64,000 nt of DNA from Arthrobacter sp. MSA 4-2 (GTDB lineage: Bacteria; Actinomycetota; Actinomycetes; Actinomycetales; Micrococcaceae), in NCBI RefSeq assembly GCF_016405885.1, contig NZ_JAEKGC010000009.1:1-64000 (forward strand). The letters run 5' to 3'. Shown here one piece after another: positions 24,008 through 32,365 of the stretch (within the stretch, counting starts at the first letter, position 1; the number at the start of each line of letters is the position of its first letter). The notes below the pieces were generated by a model. The model made no database searches. It had not been told where the DNA came from and was given only the letters and a program-made list of their open reading frames with translations. A program made the position numbers and the translations under genes.

Positions 24008-25077
24008 AGCCACTCCTCGGTGCCGAACTTCTCCTCGACAAGTTCGGCACCGCGCCGCAGCTCGTCCTCGCTCAGGCCGGCGTCGACGGCGCCGAAGCGG
24101 CGCCGGAAGGTTTCGATCATCACCGCGATGATCTCCTCCCGGGCCAGCCCGGTCTGGCGCCGGAGCGGGTCGACGCGCTTCTTGGCGCTCTTAGTCCCCT
24201 TGTCGGAAAGCTTCTCCTTGCCGATGCGCAGCACCTCGAGCATCTTGTCGGCGTCGATGTCGTAGCTCATCGTGACGTGGTGAAGCATCCCGCCGTTGGC
24301 GAGCCGCTTCTGCGCCGCCCCGCCGATCTTGCCCAGGTCGGTGGCGATGTCGTTGAGCGGCTGGTACCAGGCCTTGATGCCCAGGGTGGCCAGGGCCTCC
24401 ATCACCCAGGCGTCGAGGAATGGGTACGAATCGGCGAAGCTCATGCCGTCAACCAGCGTCTGCGGGACGTACAGCGAGTAGGTGATGGCGTTGCCGTGCT
24501 CCATGAACATGGCGCCGCCGCCGCTGATCCTGCGCACGACGCTCACCCCGTGGCGGGCGACGCCGTCGGGGTCCACCTCGTTGCGCACCGACTGGAAGCT
24601 GCCGATCACGACCGAGGGTGATTCCCACTCCCAGAACCGCAGGGTGGGGTTGCGGCGCCCGTCCCCGACGTCGCGCGTGAGCACTTCGTCCATGGCGACG
24701 TGCATGGCGGTGCTCAGCGGCGTCGGCGGGACGATCTCCCAGGTGTGGTCTGCAATGCCCGTCGAGCGCCCCAGGGCGCGTCGCACGGCGGTGGCCACGG
24801 CCTCCGGGGAGAACCCGAAGAGCTGGGCCGAGGGGTCGAGCCCGGCCCGGACGGCCTCTGCCAGCTCGGACGGGGGCGTCTCGACCGGCAGGCCCTCGAG
24901 GGCGGCGTTGATGTCGTCGAGGGCCTCGTCGGGCTCGAGGAAGAAGTCGCCGTTCACCGACACGTGGGCCAGGCGTCCGTCCACCACCGCGAGGTCGACG
25001 GCGGTCAGCTTGCCCCCCGGCGTCTTGTACTCGCCGTGCCGCCGTCCGCCGCCGGTCGTGTCCTGGCCCTGTCCCAT
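23992..25077 (-). CDS. lplA: Lipoate-protein ligase A with permuted domain order
   Basis: A 361-residue protein. The catalytic module begins at about residue 112 and carries WEWESPSVVIGSFQS, the substrate loop VVRRISGGGAMFMEHGNAITYSL (about 180-202) and the lysine of DIATDLGKIGGAAQKR (K250), as in LplA/BPL-fold ligases. The first about 105 residues (GEYKTPGGKLTAVDLAVVDGRLAHVSVNGDFFLEPDEALDDINAAL and onward, in pieces) look like the accessory domain that sits C-terminal in E. coli LplA. The product attaches lipoate, via lipoyl-AMP, to E2 and GcvH subunits. The last ten codons overlap pepN. Confidence 0.85.
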   Translation of the reverse strand: MGQGQDTTGGGRRHGEYKTPGGKLTAVDLAVVDGRLAHVSVNGDFFLEPDEALDDINAALEGLPVETPPSELAEAVRAGLDPSAQLFGFSPEAVATAVRRALGRSTGIADHTWEIVPPTPLSTAMHVAMDEVLTRDVGDGRRNPTLRFWEWESPSVVIGSFQSVRNEVDPDGVARHGVSVVRRISGGGAMFMEHGNAITYSLYVPQTLVDGMSFADSYPFLDAWVMEALATLGIKAWYQPLNDIATDLGKIGGAAQKRLANGGMLHHVTMSYDIDADKMLEVLRIGKEKLSDKGTKSAKKRVDPLRRQTGLAREEIIAVMIETFRRRFGAVDAGLSEDELRRGAELVEEKFGTEEWLYRVP

Positions 25078-25108
25078 TGCGGTTTCCTCCTGCTTGGTTG
25101 GCTTAACG

Positions 25109-25146
25109 CAGTGAAGCCACGGCGTCGTGCGCGCGTGGCTTCACTG
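25109..25146 (-). terminator. Hairpin downstream of rpmE2
   Basis: CAGTGAAGCCACG and CGTGGCTTCACTG are perfect 13-base arms around a 12-base loop, 31 bases after the rpmE2 stop and 32 bases before the lplA start. The following CGTTAAG is only weakly T-rich, so partial readthrough into lplA is possible. Confidence 0.65.
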
Positions 25147-25176
25147 TCGAAACTGAGGTGCTGAGAAGAGCCGGGA

Positions 25177-25431
25177 CTACTTCTTGCCGAAGCCCTTGAA
25201 GCGGGCGTTGAAGCGCTCCACGCGGCCGGCGGAGTCCATGATCCGCTGCTTGCCGGTGTAGAACGGGTGGGACTCCGAGGAGATTTCCACCTCGATCAGC
25301 GGGTAGGTGTTTCCGTCTTCCCATTCGATGGTCTTCTTGGACGTGGCCGTCGACTTCGTCAGGAACGACTTGTCGGAGGCGAGGTCGCGGAAAACGACGG
25401 CGTGGTACTGGGGGTGGATATCAGACTTCAC
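25177..25431 (-). CDS. rpmE2: 50S ribosomal protein L31 type B
   Basis: An 84-residue L31. The start is GTG at 25431 with AGAAGG upstream, giving [20 protein letters not shown] as the N-terminus; the body [28 protein letters not shown] is the L31 signature. The CxxC zinc motif of type A L31 is absent, so this is the zinc-independent paralogue that replaces the type A form when zinc is scarce in many bacteria. No Zur box is obvious in front of it, so its regulation here is unclear. It binds the large subunit near the central protuberance. Confidence 0.95.
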   Translation of the reverse strand: MKSDIHPQYHAVVFRDLASDKSFLTKSTATSKKTIEWEDGNTYPLIEVEISSESHPFYTGKQRIMDSAGRVERFNARFKGFGKK

Positions 25432-25514
25432 AGGAATACCTTCTCTGGTTGCCTGGATTTTGCCAGGCACTGGGATTGAAAGCGGAAACGGTCCTTCGGG
25501 ACCAGCTAGTAATC

Positions 25515-26465
25515 CTAGCGCAAACCGCCCAGCTGCGCTAAAGCGGGGGGCGTGATGGCCTGAGGGGTGCCCCATTCGGAGAATCCGACCTCCACCGAGG
25601 TGAGTATCTCGTGTTCGAAGCCGCTGATATTCAGGTGCGCCGGGCGCATCAGTTCGTCGAGTTCGATGTCCAGGGTGGCCATTTCGACGCCCTGGAGTTC
25701 GGGCCCGGACACGGCCGAAAGCCGGGTGTAGAGCATGCCGTCCCGTTCGCTGCGCGGCGTCACCAGGAACTCCCCGGAGTCCGCCAGCAGGGCGCCGACG
25801 GCGGCGGGGTCGGCGGTAGCGGAGGCCGCCTCCACCAGGACCGCGGCGAAGCGCTCCTCCGGCCCGCCCTCGGCGTCGGCCGGTGTTCCCCCCTTCGGGG
25901 TGAGCAGGTACCCCTCGCCGTCGCTGACGATGATCTCCACCCCGTGCTCCTCGTTGCGCAGGTGCAGGCCGAACTCGGGTGCCGTGCTCAGTGCCGCGGT
26001 GTGCTCTCCGGCGGGAAGGCCGGTGGCACGGGTCGACAGGGTCTGCTGCGCGCCGGTGCCGGCGCGCATCGAGGCTTCGACGCAGGCACCCGCCTCAGCG
26101 GCGGGCAGCCGTTCCGGGAGCGTGCCGGTCAGCAGGGCACCGCAGGCCTTCACCACCTCCGCCGGCAGGGACTGCTGGCTCTGGGTCAGGGAAAGCTCGG
26201 GGGCCTTCGTCGGCGGTGGAGCCGGTTTCGGGGCCGCCGAAGCTGCCGGTGCGGTGGTCGCCGGTGCGGGTGACGGGGTCTGGACCGGCGCGGTCGCCAG
26301 GGGCCCGGCGGCGGGGGCGGTCGGCGGCTGGGATTCGACGGCGTCGATCTGTTCGGCGAGCCGGCCGCATCCGCTCAGCGCGACGGCCGCGCCGAGGAGG
26401 AGCACCGCGGCCACGGGGACGGTCCGTGCGCCGGGAGCCTTGATGCGGGCCGGTGGAGCGGTCAC
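25515..26465 (-). CDS. Putative lipoprotein of unknown function
   Basis: A 316-residue exported protein. The N-terminus has Arg/Lys residues, a hydrophobic core and the lipobox LSGC at residues 30-33, so it should be lipid-anchored on the outer face of the membrane. A Pro/Ala/Thr-rich linker follows (about 40-85), then a 230-residue domain with two Cys residues ([10 protein letters not shown] and [10 protein letters not shown]), which could form a disulfide. I do not recognise the domain. The start is uncertain: GTG at 26465 is used because AACACT stands six bases before it; the SD-like GGGAGG is adjacent to it. It is followed by rpmE2 83 bases on. Confidence 0.7.
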   Translation of the reverse strand: MTAPPARIKAPGARTVPVAAVLLLGAAVALSGCGRLAEQIDAVESQPPTAPAAGPLATAPVQTPSPAPATTAPAASAAPKPAPPPTKAPELSLTQSQQSLPAEVVKACGALLTGTLPERLPAAEAGACVEASMRAGTGAQQTLSTRATGLPAGEHTAALSTAPEFGLHLRNEEHGVEIIVSDGEGYLLTPKGGTPADAEGGPEERFAAVLVEAASATADPAAVGALLADSGEFLVTPRSERDGMLYTRLSAVSGPELQGVEMATLDIELDELMRPAHLNISGFEHEILTSVEVGFSEWGTPQAITPPALAQLGGLR

Positions 26466-26538
26466 CCTCCCAGTGTTCCATCGGGTCCGGGCGCCCGCTA
26501 CTGCCGGTTTCCGGCGCCTTCCTCCGCTGCCCCCGCCA

Positions 26539-27351
26539 CTAGAGTCCGCGGTAGCGGCACTCCCAGAAGGCGACGGCGGCCGCCGCGGCCACGTTGAGCG
26601 AATCCACCCCGGCGTGCATGGGGATCTGAAGGGACAGGTCCGTCTCGGCGAGGGCCCCGGCGGAGAGGCCCTCGCCCTCCGTGCCAAGGACCAGCGCCAG
26701 CCGCTCGTGACCGGCCGTTCCGACGTCCTGGACGGGCACCGAGTCCGGCCCCAGCGCCAGCGCCCCGATGGTGAACCCCGCCTCCCGGAGGGCCGAAAGC
26801 TGCCCCGGCCAGTCCGTGAGGCGGACCCAGGGCACCTGGAAGACGCTGCCCATGCTCACGCGGATGGCCCGGCGGTAGAGCGGGTCGGCGCACCGGGGGC
26901 TGATGAGGACCGCGTCGATGCCCAGCGCTGCGGCGGACCGAAACAGCGCCCCGAGGTTGGTGTGGTCGACCATGTCCTCGAGCACCGCGACCCTGCGGGC
27001 CCCGGCGAGCACCTCGTCGAGGGTCTTCGGGGCCGGACGGTTCATGGCGGCCAGTGCCCCCCGGTGGAGGTGGAAGCCGGTGATCTGCTCCAGCGTGGCC
27101 TCGTCGCCGATGAACGCCGGAACCTCCGGGAACCGGTCGATGATGTCCGAAAGGCCCGGCAGCCACTTCTCGGCGAGGAAGAAGGACCGCGGTGAGTGCC
27201 CGGCATCGATGGCGCGCCGCAGCACCTTGGAGCTCTCGGCGATGTACAGGCCGTTGGCGGGTTCGAGGCGGCGGCGGAGCTGGGTGTCGGTGAGGTTGCG
27301 GTAGTCCGAGGTGCGCGGGTCACCCGGGCCCTCGAGCCGGATCAGGCCCAC
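26539..27351 (-). CDS. TrmH/SpoU family RNA 2'-O-methyltransferase
   Basis: A 270-residue SPOUT enzyme. The N-terminal about 95 residues form the substrate-binding domain (NGLYIAESSKVLRRAI). The knotted catalytic domain has motif 1 VLEDMVDHTNLGALFRSAAALGIDAVLIS (about 122-150, with the conserved Asn and Arg), motif 2 LALVLGTEGEGLSAG and motif 3 IPMHAGVDSLNVAAAAAVAFWE. It uses S-adenosylmethionine to methylate a ribose in rRNA or tRNA; the target nucleotide cannot be told. The GTG at 27351 has GGGAG seven bases upstream. It sits 48 bases below the ABC ATPase gene's stop and may be co-transcribed with it. Confidence 0.9.
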   Translation of the reverse strand: MGLIRLEGPGDPRTSDYRNLTDTQLRRRLEPANGLYIAESSKVLRRAIDAGHSPRSFFLAEKWLPGLSDIIDRFPEVPAFIGDEATLEQITGFHLHRGALAAMNRPAPKTLDEVLAGARRVAVLEDMVDHTNLGALFRSAAALGIDAVLISPRCADPLYRRAIRVSMGSVFQVPWVRLTDWPGQLSALREAGFTIGALALGPDSVPVQDVGTAGHERLALVLGTEGEGLSAGALAETDLSLQIPMHAGVDSLNVAAAAAVAFWECRYRGL

Positions 27352-27399
27352 GCGCCCGCTCCCGTTGGAGCCGTGCGGTGATGCGCTCCGGCCTCCCGC

Positions 27400-28188
27400 C
27401 TACGCGGTGCGGGCAACAGCACTGTAGCGGCCGTCAGCGCGGCTGACCTTCAGCGGCAGGCCGAACGCCTCGGAGAGGTGTTCTTCGGTGAGGACGTCCT
27501 CGAGCGGTCCGGCGGCGACTATTCCGCCGTCGCGCATCAGCATCGCGTGGGTGAACCCGGGCGGAACCTCCTCCAGGTGGTGGGTGACCAGGACGGTAGC
27601 GGGGGCTTCCTCATCCTGGGCGAGTTCGGTCAGCCGGCGGATGAGGTCCTCACGTCCGGCGAGGTCGAGGCCGGCTGCCGGCTCGTCGAGCAGCAGCAGT
27701 TCGGGATCGGTCATCAGCGCCCGGGCGATCTGCACGCGCTTGCGTTCGCCCTCGCTGAGCGAGGCGAAGGGGCGGTTCAGGAAGGTCGACATGCCCCAGG
27801 TGTGGAGCAGCCGGAAGGCGCGGCGCTCGTCGAGCTTCTCGTACTGCTCACGCCAGCGGCCCGTGACCCCGTAGGAGGCGGTGACGACGACATTGAGGAC
27901 CGTTTCGTGCTCTGGGATCTGCGAGGCCAGGGCCGCTGAGGCGAGTCCGATCCGGGGGCGCAGGTCGAAAACGTCGACGGCGCCCATCACTTCGTCCAGG
28001 ATCCCTGCCACTCCCGTGGTGGGGTGCAGGCGCGCTCCGGCGATCTGGAGGAGTGTCGTTTTTCCGGCTCCGTTGGGGCCCATGATGACCCAGCGTTCGC
28101 CCTCCTTGACCTGCCAGTCGACGCTGTTCAGCAGCGTTTTTCCACTCCGAACGAGGCTCACCCCGGCCAATTCAAGAACGTCACTCAT
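27400..28188 (-). CDS. ABC transporter ATP-binding protein, stand-alone
   Basis: A 262-residue ATPase with Walker A GPNGAGKTTLL, signature SLSEGERKRVQIARAL, Walker B LLLLDEPAAGLDL and switch His in VTHHLEEVPPG. No permease gene adjoins it, and the divergent neighbour is serB. ModF/iron-type ATPases of similar length occur alone in actinobacteria; the substrate cannot be read. ATG at 28188 is preferred over the GTG at 28200 because the product then begins MSDVLELAGVSLVRSG like related proteins; neither has an SD, and TAGTGT lies eight bases before the ATG. Confidence 0.85.
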   Translation of the reverse strand: MSDVLELAGVSLVRSGKTLLNSVDWQVKEGERWVIMGPNGAGKTTLLQIAGARLHPTTGVAGILDEVMGAVDVFDLRPRIGLASAALASQIPEHETVLNVVVTASYGVTGRWREQYEKLDERRAFRLLHTWGMSTFLNRPFASLSEGERKRVQIARALMTDPELLLLDEPAAGLDLAGREDLIRRLTELAQDEEAPATVLVTHHLEEVPPGFTHAMLMRDGGIVAAGPLEDVLTEEHLSEAFGLPLKVSRADGRYSAVARTA

Positions 28189-28303
28189 AGCACTAGACAC
28201 TAGGCTAAGACCGGGCTAGTTGGCGAAACCAGCACCGCCGTCCGGCCCCGCCCGTGGCACCCGTCCCGGCCCACTGTGCACCCCTGCATCCCCTGGAGGT
28301 TTA

Positions 28304-29206
28304 ATGACCGCGCCGTTCCGAGTCGTCAGCTACGGTCGAGAAGATTCCGAGGCAGGCTTCCGGGCCGTCGAGGACGCCGTTTGCGCCGCCGGCGCGAGCA
28401 TCGTGGCGGCCGGTGACGGCGGCGACTCCCGGTACCGGGTGCGGACGCTGACGGTCGCGTATTCCGGTCCGGTGGCGGACCTGCGCGCCGCCCTGCCGGG
28501 AGCGGGCGATTCCGCCGCCGGAGCGCCGGTGCGGCCGATCGGGACCGCGGTGGTTCCGCCTGAGGTTTCCGGCCCGGGGCACAAGCTGCTGGTGCTCGAC
28601 GTCGACTCGACGCTGATCAAGCAGGAGGTCATCGAACTGCTGGCCGCCTATGCGGGCCGCGAGGCGGAGGTGGCCGCCGTCACGGAAGCCGCCATGCGCG
28701 GTGAACTCGACTTCGCCCAGAGCCTTCATGCCCGCGTCGCCGTACTGGCAGGACTGCCCGAGGCGGTTCTAGACAAGGTCGGCGCACAGATCGAGCTGAG
28801 CGAGGGTGCCGAGGTGATGGCGGAGGCGTTCCTTGGGGCAGGCCACCTTGTGGCGGTGGTCTCCGGCGGGTTCAGCCAGATCCTCGACCCCCTGGCCGCG
28901 CGCCTGCGCCTGTCCCACGCCAGGGCGAACCTGCTGGAGATCCGCGACGGCATCCTCACCGGCCGGGTGTCGGGCCCGGTCATCGACCGGGCGGAGAAGG
29001 AGCGCTCCCTGCGGCGGTGGGCGCAGGACGCCGGCATTCCGCTAGAGCGGACCATCGCTGTGGGCGACGGCGCCAACGACCTGGACATGCTCGGCGCCGC
29101 CGGGCTCGGGGTGGCGTTCAACGCGAAGCCCGCCGTGCGGGCCGCTGCGGACGCCGTCATCGACCTGCCCTACCTCGACGTCGTGCGGCACTTCGCCGGG
29201 ATCTGA
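28304..29206 (+). CDS. serB: Phosphoserine phosphatase
   Basis: A 300-residue HAD hydrolase that releases serine from O-phosphoserine, the last step of serine synthesis. HAD motif I is LLVLDVDSTLIKQEVIELLA (D99 and D101), motif II the Ser of VVSGGFSQIL (187-189), motif III K232 of RAEKERS, motif IV GDGANDLDML (254-263). The first about 80 residues resemble the ACT-like region of longer SerB proteins. GGAGG eight bases before the ATG fixes the start, shortening an in-frame extension. It is divergent from the ABC ATPase gene and followed at 100 bases by the MFS gene. Confidence 0.95.
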   Translation: MTAPFRVVSYGREDSEAGFRAVEDAVCAAGASIVAAGDGGDSRYRVRTLTVAYSGPVADLRAALPGAGDSAAGAPVRPIGTAVVPPEVSGPGHKLLVLDVDSTLIKQEVIELLAAYAGREAEVAAVTEAAMRGELDFAQSLHARVAVLAGLPEAVLDKVGAQIELSEGAEVMAEAFLGAGHLVAVVSGGFSQILDPLAARLRLSHARANLLEIRDGILTGRVSGPVIDRAEKERSLRRWAQDAGIPLERTIAVGDGANDLDMLGAAGLGVAFNAKPAVRAAADAVIDLPYLDVVRHFAGI

Positions 29207-29292
29207 AGCCCGGACCGGCACCGTTCCCGGGGATGTCCGCAGCGGCGCGCAACAGGTCCTGCCGGCGCGGCGACAGTGTCGGTGCCGGTCAC

Positions 29293-29298
29293 TACACT
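29293..29298 (+). promoter_or_regulatory. -10 element TACACT, leaderless start for the MFS gene
   Basis: TACACT is followed by seven bases and the ATG at 29306, with no Shine-Dalgarno sequence between. Confidence 0.5.
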
Positions 29299-29305
29299 GG
29301 GACGC

Positions 29306-30808
29306 ATGACCGGGCACGAACCGGCCCAGCCCCGGGCCGCTGCGGATCCCCTTGACGGCACGCGCGTAGATGCAGCCGCCCCCTCCACGCTGGTCGGGGA
29401 GGATGCGGCTCCGCCGCCCGCGGACAGCGACGCCATCGACACCTCGCTGCGCACCCCGGCGGAGCGGTCCCGCACCTTCACGGGGATCCTGGTGAACACC
29501 GGGATCGCCAATATCACCACCAGCTACCTGTGGTTCGCGCTGACGTTCTGGGTGTACCTGGAGACGCGTAACGTGATCGCCACCGGCGTGGTGGGTGGGG
29601 CGTACATGCTGCTCATCGCCCTCTCCAGCATCAGCTTCGGCACCTACGTGGACCGCTACCGCAAGCTGGCCGTGATGCGCTTCGCCGCCGGCTTCACCCT
29701 CGTCATGTTCGTGCTTTCCGGGATTATGTTCGCGCTGACGCCCACTCCGGCGCTGCTTGACCTGACCCGGCCGTGGTTTTGGGTCTTCATGCTGATCATC
29801 CTGATCGGTGCGGTGGTGGAGAACCTGCGCAATATCGCCCTCTCCACGACGGTCACCATCCTCATCGAGCCGGACCGGCGGGCCAATGCCAACGGGCTCG
29901 TGGGCATGGTGCAGGGCCTGATGTTCATCGTCACCTCGGTGCTCTCCGGGCTGTCGGTCGGGCTGCTAGGCATGGGCTGGACGATCGTCGTCGCCCTGGT
30001 GCTCACCGCGTTGGCCTTTGCCCACCTGCTGACCCTGCACATGCCCGAGGAGCTGCGCGCGGCGGCGACGGACGCCCACGGCGGGTTCGACCTGCGCGGC
30101 TCACTGGCCGCCGTGCTTGCCGTGTCCGGACTGTTCGCGCTGATCCTTTTCTCCACCTTCAACAACTTCGTCGGCGGCGTGTACATGGCCTTGATGGACC
30201 CTTACGGCCTGGAGCTGTTCCCCGTGGAGCTGTGGGGTACCTTCTTCGCGCTCGGGGCTACCGGGTTCCTCGTGGGCGGTGCTCTGATCGGGAAGTTCGG
30301 CCTTGGAGCCAACCCGCTGCGCACCATGCTGATCGCAGTCATCGTCATGGGGGTCCTCGGAGCGGTCTTCACGTTGCGCGAATGGGCGTGGCTGTACATC
30401 GCCGGGATCTGGGCCTATCTCGTCCTCATACCCTTCGTTGAGGCGGCCGAGCAGACGGTCATCCAGCAGGTGGTGCCCCTGCAGCGCCAGGGCCGGGTTT
30501 TCGGGTTCGCCATGGCGTTCGAGTCGGCGGCCGCGCCGGTCACGGCATTCCTCATCGCTCCGATCGCGCAGTTCTGGATCATCCCGTACGCGCGCTCCGA
30601 TGAGGGCGCCGCCCAGCTGGCACCGCTCCTTGGCGAGGGCACCTCCCGCGGCATCGCCCTGGTGTTCCTCATCGCCGGAATCATCCTGATCCTTGCCGCG
30701 CTGCTTGCCTTCCTGACCCCGGTCTACCGCCGGATCTCGGCCTCCTATGCGCAGACAGCCGCTGAGGCAAAGGCGGCCGCGGACAGCACTTCCCCGGCCT
30801 CCCAGTAA
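29306..30808 (+). CDS. MFS transporter
   Basis: A 500-residue polytopic protein with a hydrophilic N-terminal region of about 50 residues and then about twelve hydrophobic segments. The loop between segments 2 and 3 reads GTYVDRYRKLAVMR, the degenerate MFS signature (G-x-x-x-D-R-x-x-R). A long loop around 240-260 (EELRAAATDAHGGFDLRG) separates the halves. It resembles the DHA/MFS_3 group of exporters, but substrate and direction are unknown. A tail of about 30 Ala/Ser-rich residues ends the protein. Confidence 0.85.
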   Translation: MTGHEPAQPRAAADPLDGTRVDAAAPSTLVGEDAAPPPADSDAIDTSLRTPAERSRTFTGILVNTGIANITTSYLWFALTFWVYLETRNVIATGVVGGAYMLLIALSSISFGTYVDRYRKLAVMRFAAGFTLVMFVLSGIMFALTPTPALLDLTRPWFWVFMLIILIGAVVENLRNIALSTTVTILIEPDRRANANGLVGMVQGLMFIVTSVLSGLSVGLLGMGWTIVVALVLTALAFAHLLTLHMPEELRAAATDAHGGFDLRGSLAAVLAVSGLFALILFSTFNNFVGGVYMALMDPYGLELFPVELWGTFFALGATGFLVGGALIGKFGLGANPLRTMLIAVIVMGVLGAVFTLREWAWLYIAGIWAYLVLIPFVEAAEQTVIQQVVPLQRQGRVFGFAMAFESAAAPVTAFLIAPIAQFWIIPYARSDEGAAQLAPLLGEGTSRGIALVFLIAGIILILAALLAFLTPVYRRISASYAQTAAEAKAAADSTSPASQ

Positions 30809-30819
30809 GCGGGAGGCCG

Positions 30820-30841
30820 CGGGTGCGGGTCCGCGCACCCG
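30820..30841. terminator. Hairpin between convergent genes
   Basis: CGGGTGCG and CGCACCCG form an 8-bp stem with a 6-base loop, between the stop codons of the MFS gene and the 30869 gene. There is no T run, so function as a terminator is tentative. Confidence 0.4.
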
Positions 30842-30868
30842 GCCCGGCTAGCCACGAACCGGGACAAG

Positions 30869-31426
30869 CTAGCCCCGGAACTCTTCCCGCAGCAACTCCA
30901 CGGCCGGATCCCCGGCGGCCAGGTGCATCTTCCCGGAGGGCGTGTCGACCGCCAGGACCTTCCAGCCCCGGCGGAGTTCGACCGGCCGTCTGCCCTCGGT
31001 CGCGATGACTCCCTCGACCTTGTCGATGCCTAGTTCGCGGGGCGCACCCAGCGGCATCGGGCTCGGGTCCGTCGGGGAGTTCTGTGGCTGGAAGCGCAGC
31101 TTCCCGGCGACCAGCTGGGCCACTCCAGGATTCCACCTGTCCCGAAGGGATCCGGGGTGTGAGTCCGGGTACCGGATCGCGCAGTCGAAGATGCCGCGGC
31201 TCAGATCGGACGCAAGACGCCGCGAACGCCCTGCAGCCGCCGGGCGCGACACCAGATATCCGACACCAAGGCACACCAGCCCCGTGAGCGCTACCCGTCC
31301 CCAGAATTCAAAGCCGAGGGCCTCGAACACATCCGAAATGATCAGGGCCGGGAAAAGCGATCCAAAAAACAGCAGATATCCGGCTTTTTCCCATGTGCCA
31401 ACCTTGGCGCGTTGAATGTCCCCCAT
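30869..31426 (-). CDS. Hypothetical membrane protein
   Basis: A 185-residue protein with two hydrophobic segments near the N-terminus (GYLLFFGSLFPALIISDVFEAL at about 18-38 and RVALTGLVCLGVGYLVS at about 43-60), then a cytosolic domain of about 120 residues containing WNPGVAQLVAGKLRFQP and GVIATEGRRPVELRRGWKVLAVDTPSG. I do not recognise it. A possible role for the soluble part is ligand or lipid binding, but nothing in the sequence shows this. The ATG at 31426 follows TACCCT by six bases, so a leaderless transcript is likely. Confidence 0.65.
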   Translation of the reverse strand: MGDIQRAKVGTWEKAGYLLFFGSLFPALIISDVFEALGFEFWGRVALTGLVCLGVGYLVSRPAAAGRSRRLASDLSRGIFDCAIRYPDSHPGSLRDRWNPGVAQLVAGKLRFQPQNSPTDPSPMPLGAPRELGIDKVEGVIATEGRRPVELRRGWKVLAVDTPSGKMHLAAGDPAVELLREEFRG

Positions 31427-31432
31427 CCGGCG

Positions 31433-31438
31433 AGGGTA
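31433..31438 (-). promoter_or_regulatory. -10 element TACCCT, leaderless start for the 30869 gene
   Basis: On the minus strand TACCCT is followed by CGCCGG and the ATG at 31426. Confidence 0.45.
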
Positions 31439-31460
31439 ATCAAAAGTGCGGTGCACGGAA

Positions 31461-31492
31461 AGGCCCGCCACCGGGTGTTCGGCGGCGGGCCT
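31461..31492 (-). terminator. Hairpin terminator after the SDR gene
   Basis: AGGCCCGCCACCG and CGGCGGCGGGCCT pair at 12 of 13 positions around a six-base loop. On the minus strand the stem is followed by TTTCC. It ends the SDR transcript and isolates the next gene's promoter. Confidence 0.65.
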
Positions 31493-31518
31493 CTAGTTCA
31501 TTCAATCAATTCCTGCGG

Positions 31519-32268
31519 TCAGCCCTGCGGCACGAAGCCGCGCGCTCCCCCGACCAGTTCGGTGTGGCCGGTCGGCACGTCGGCGGTGACCATCTTCACG
31601 ATTTCCGCGGCGAACTCCGCCACCGAGTAGAGCTTGCCCGCCTCGCTGCGCCGGGCCTCGATCGCACCGGGGGCGGCCCGGTCCAGCAGAGTGGCCGTTA
31701 CCGTGCCTTCGATCATGTCGCCGGAGACGACGACGAGGCGAATGCCCTTGTCCTCGAGCATCGGGATGAGTTCGCGCAGGGCGTCCTCGCCGGCGCGCTT
31801 GCTGCGGGCCACCGGCTCGTAGGCGTCCATGGTGGGTACGGTGTCGATGAAATGCGCCTGGTGGCTGGTGACGAAAACCACACGGGAGCCGGCGGGCATG
31901 ACCTCGGCGGCTGCCTTGAGCATATTGACCTGGGCGTCCCGGTTGAGCTTCAGCGCGTAGTCCTCGCCGACACCGCTCTCCATGCCGCCCGAGGCGTTCA
32001 GCACCAGCAGGCCGAGCCCGCCGAAGCTGCTCACCGCGGCGTCGACCAGTGCGGCCGGGCCCTCGGGGGTGGTCAGGTCCGCGCCCACGGCGACGGCCCG
32101 TCCGCCGGCGGCCTCGATCCCGGCGACCACCTTGTTGGCCCGGGGGGCCTTCTGCCGGTAGTTCACCACGACGGCCGCGCCTTCGGCGGCGAGCAGCTGG
32201 GCCACATCGGCCCCGATGCCCCGCGATGATCCGGTGACGATTGCTCCAATGCCGTCCAAAGCACCCAT
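31519..32268 (-). CDS. SDR family oxidoreductase with atypical catalytic spacing
   Basis: A 249-residue Rossmann enzyme. The NAD(P) motif is IVTGSSRGIGADVAQLL (TGxxxGIG), NASGG replaces the usual NNAG, and VVFVTSHQAHF supplies the Ser. The usual YxxxK is not present: the only candidate is AYEPVARSKRAGEDAL, where Tyr and Lys are seven positions apart. Clear homologues of this kind with YEPVARSKRAGE occur in actinobacteria, so the change is not a random defect. It follows fabG by 97 bases on the same strand, with AAGGAG before the ATG at 32268, and may share that transcript. Substrate unknown. Confidence 0.8.
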   Translation of the reverse strand: MGALDGIGAIVTGSSRGIGADVAQLLAAEGAAVVVNYRQKAPRANKVVAGIEAAGGRAVAVGADLTTPEGPAALVDAAVSSFGGLGLLVLNASGGMESGVGEDYALKLNRDAQVNMLKAAAEVMPAGSRVVFVTSHQAHFIDTVPTMDAYEPVARSKRAGEDALRELIPMLEDKGIRLVVVSGDMIEGTVTATLLDRAAPGAIEARRSEAGKLYSVAEFAAEIVKMVTADVPTGHTELVGGARGFVPQG

Positions 32269-32327
32269 GACTACTCCTTCTTGGCGCGGGCTGGTTCCCG
32301 CGCATCGTAACTTCGCGTTTCCGGTGC

Positions 32328-32349
32328 GGCGGCAGCGGACGCTGCCGCC
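32328..32349 (-). terminator. Hairpin downstream of fabG
   Basis: GGCGGCAGC and GCTGCCGCC form a perfect 9-bp stem with a GGAC loop, 17 bases after the fabG stop. A second hairpin (GCGCGGG/CCCGCGC, 32284-32303) follows before the SDR start. No T run is present, so both may be attenuators or processing sites. Confidence 0.5.
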
Positions 32350-32365
32350 GGAATGCTGGTGGGGC

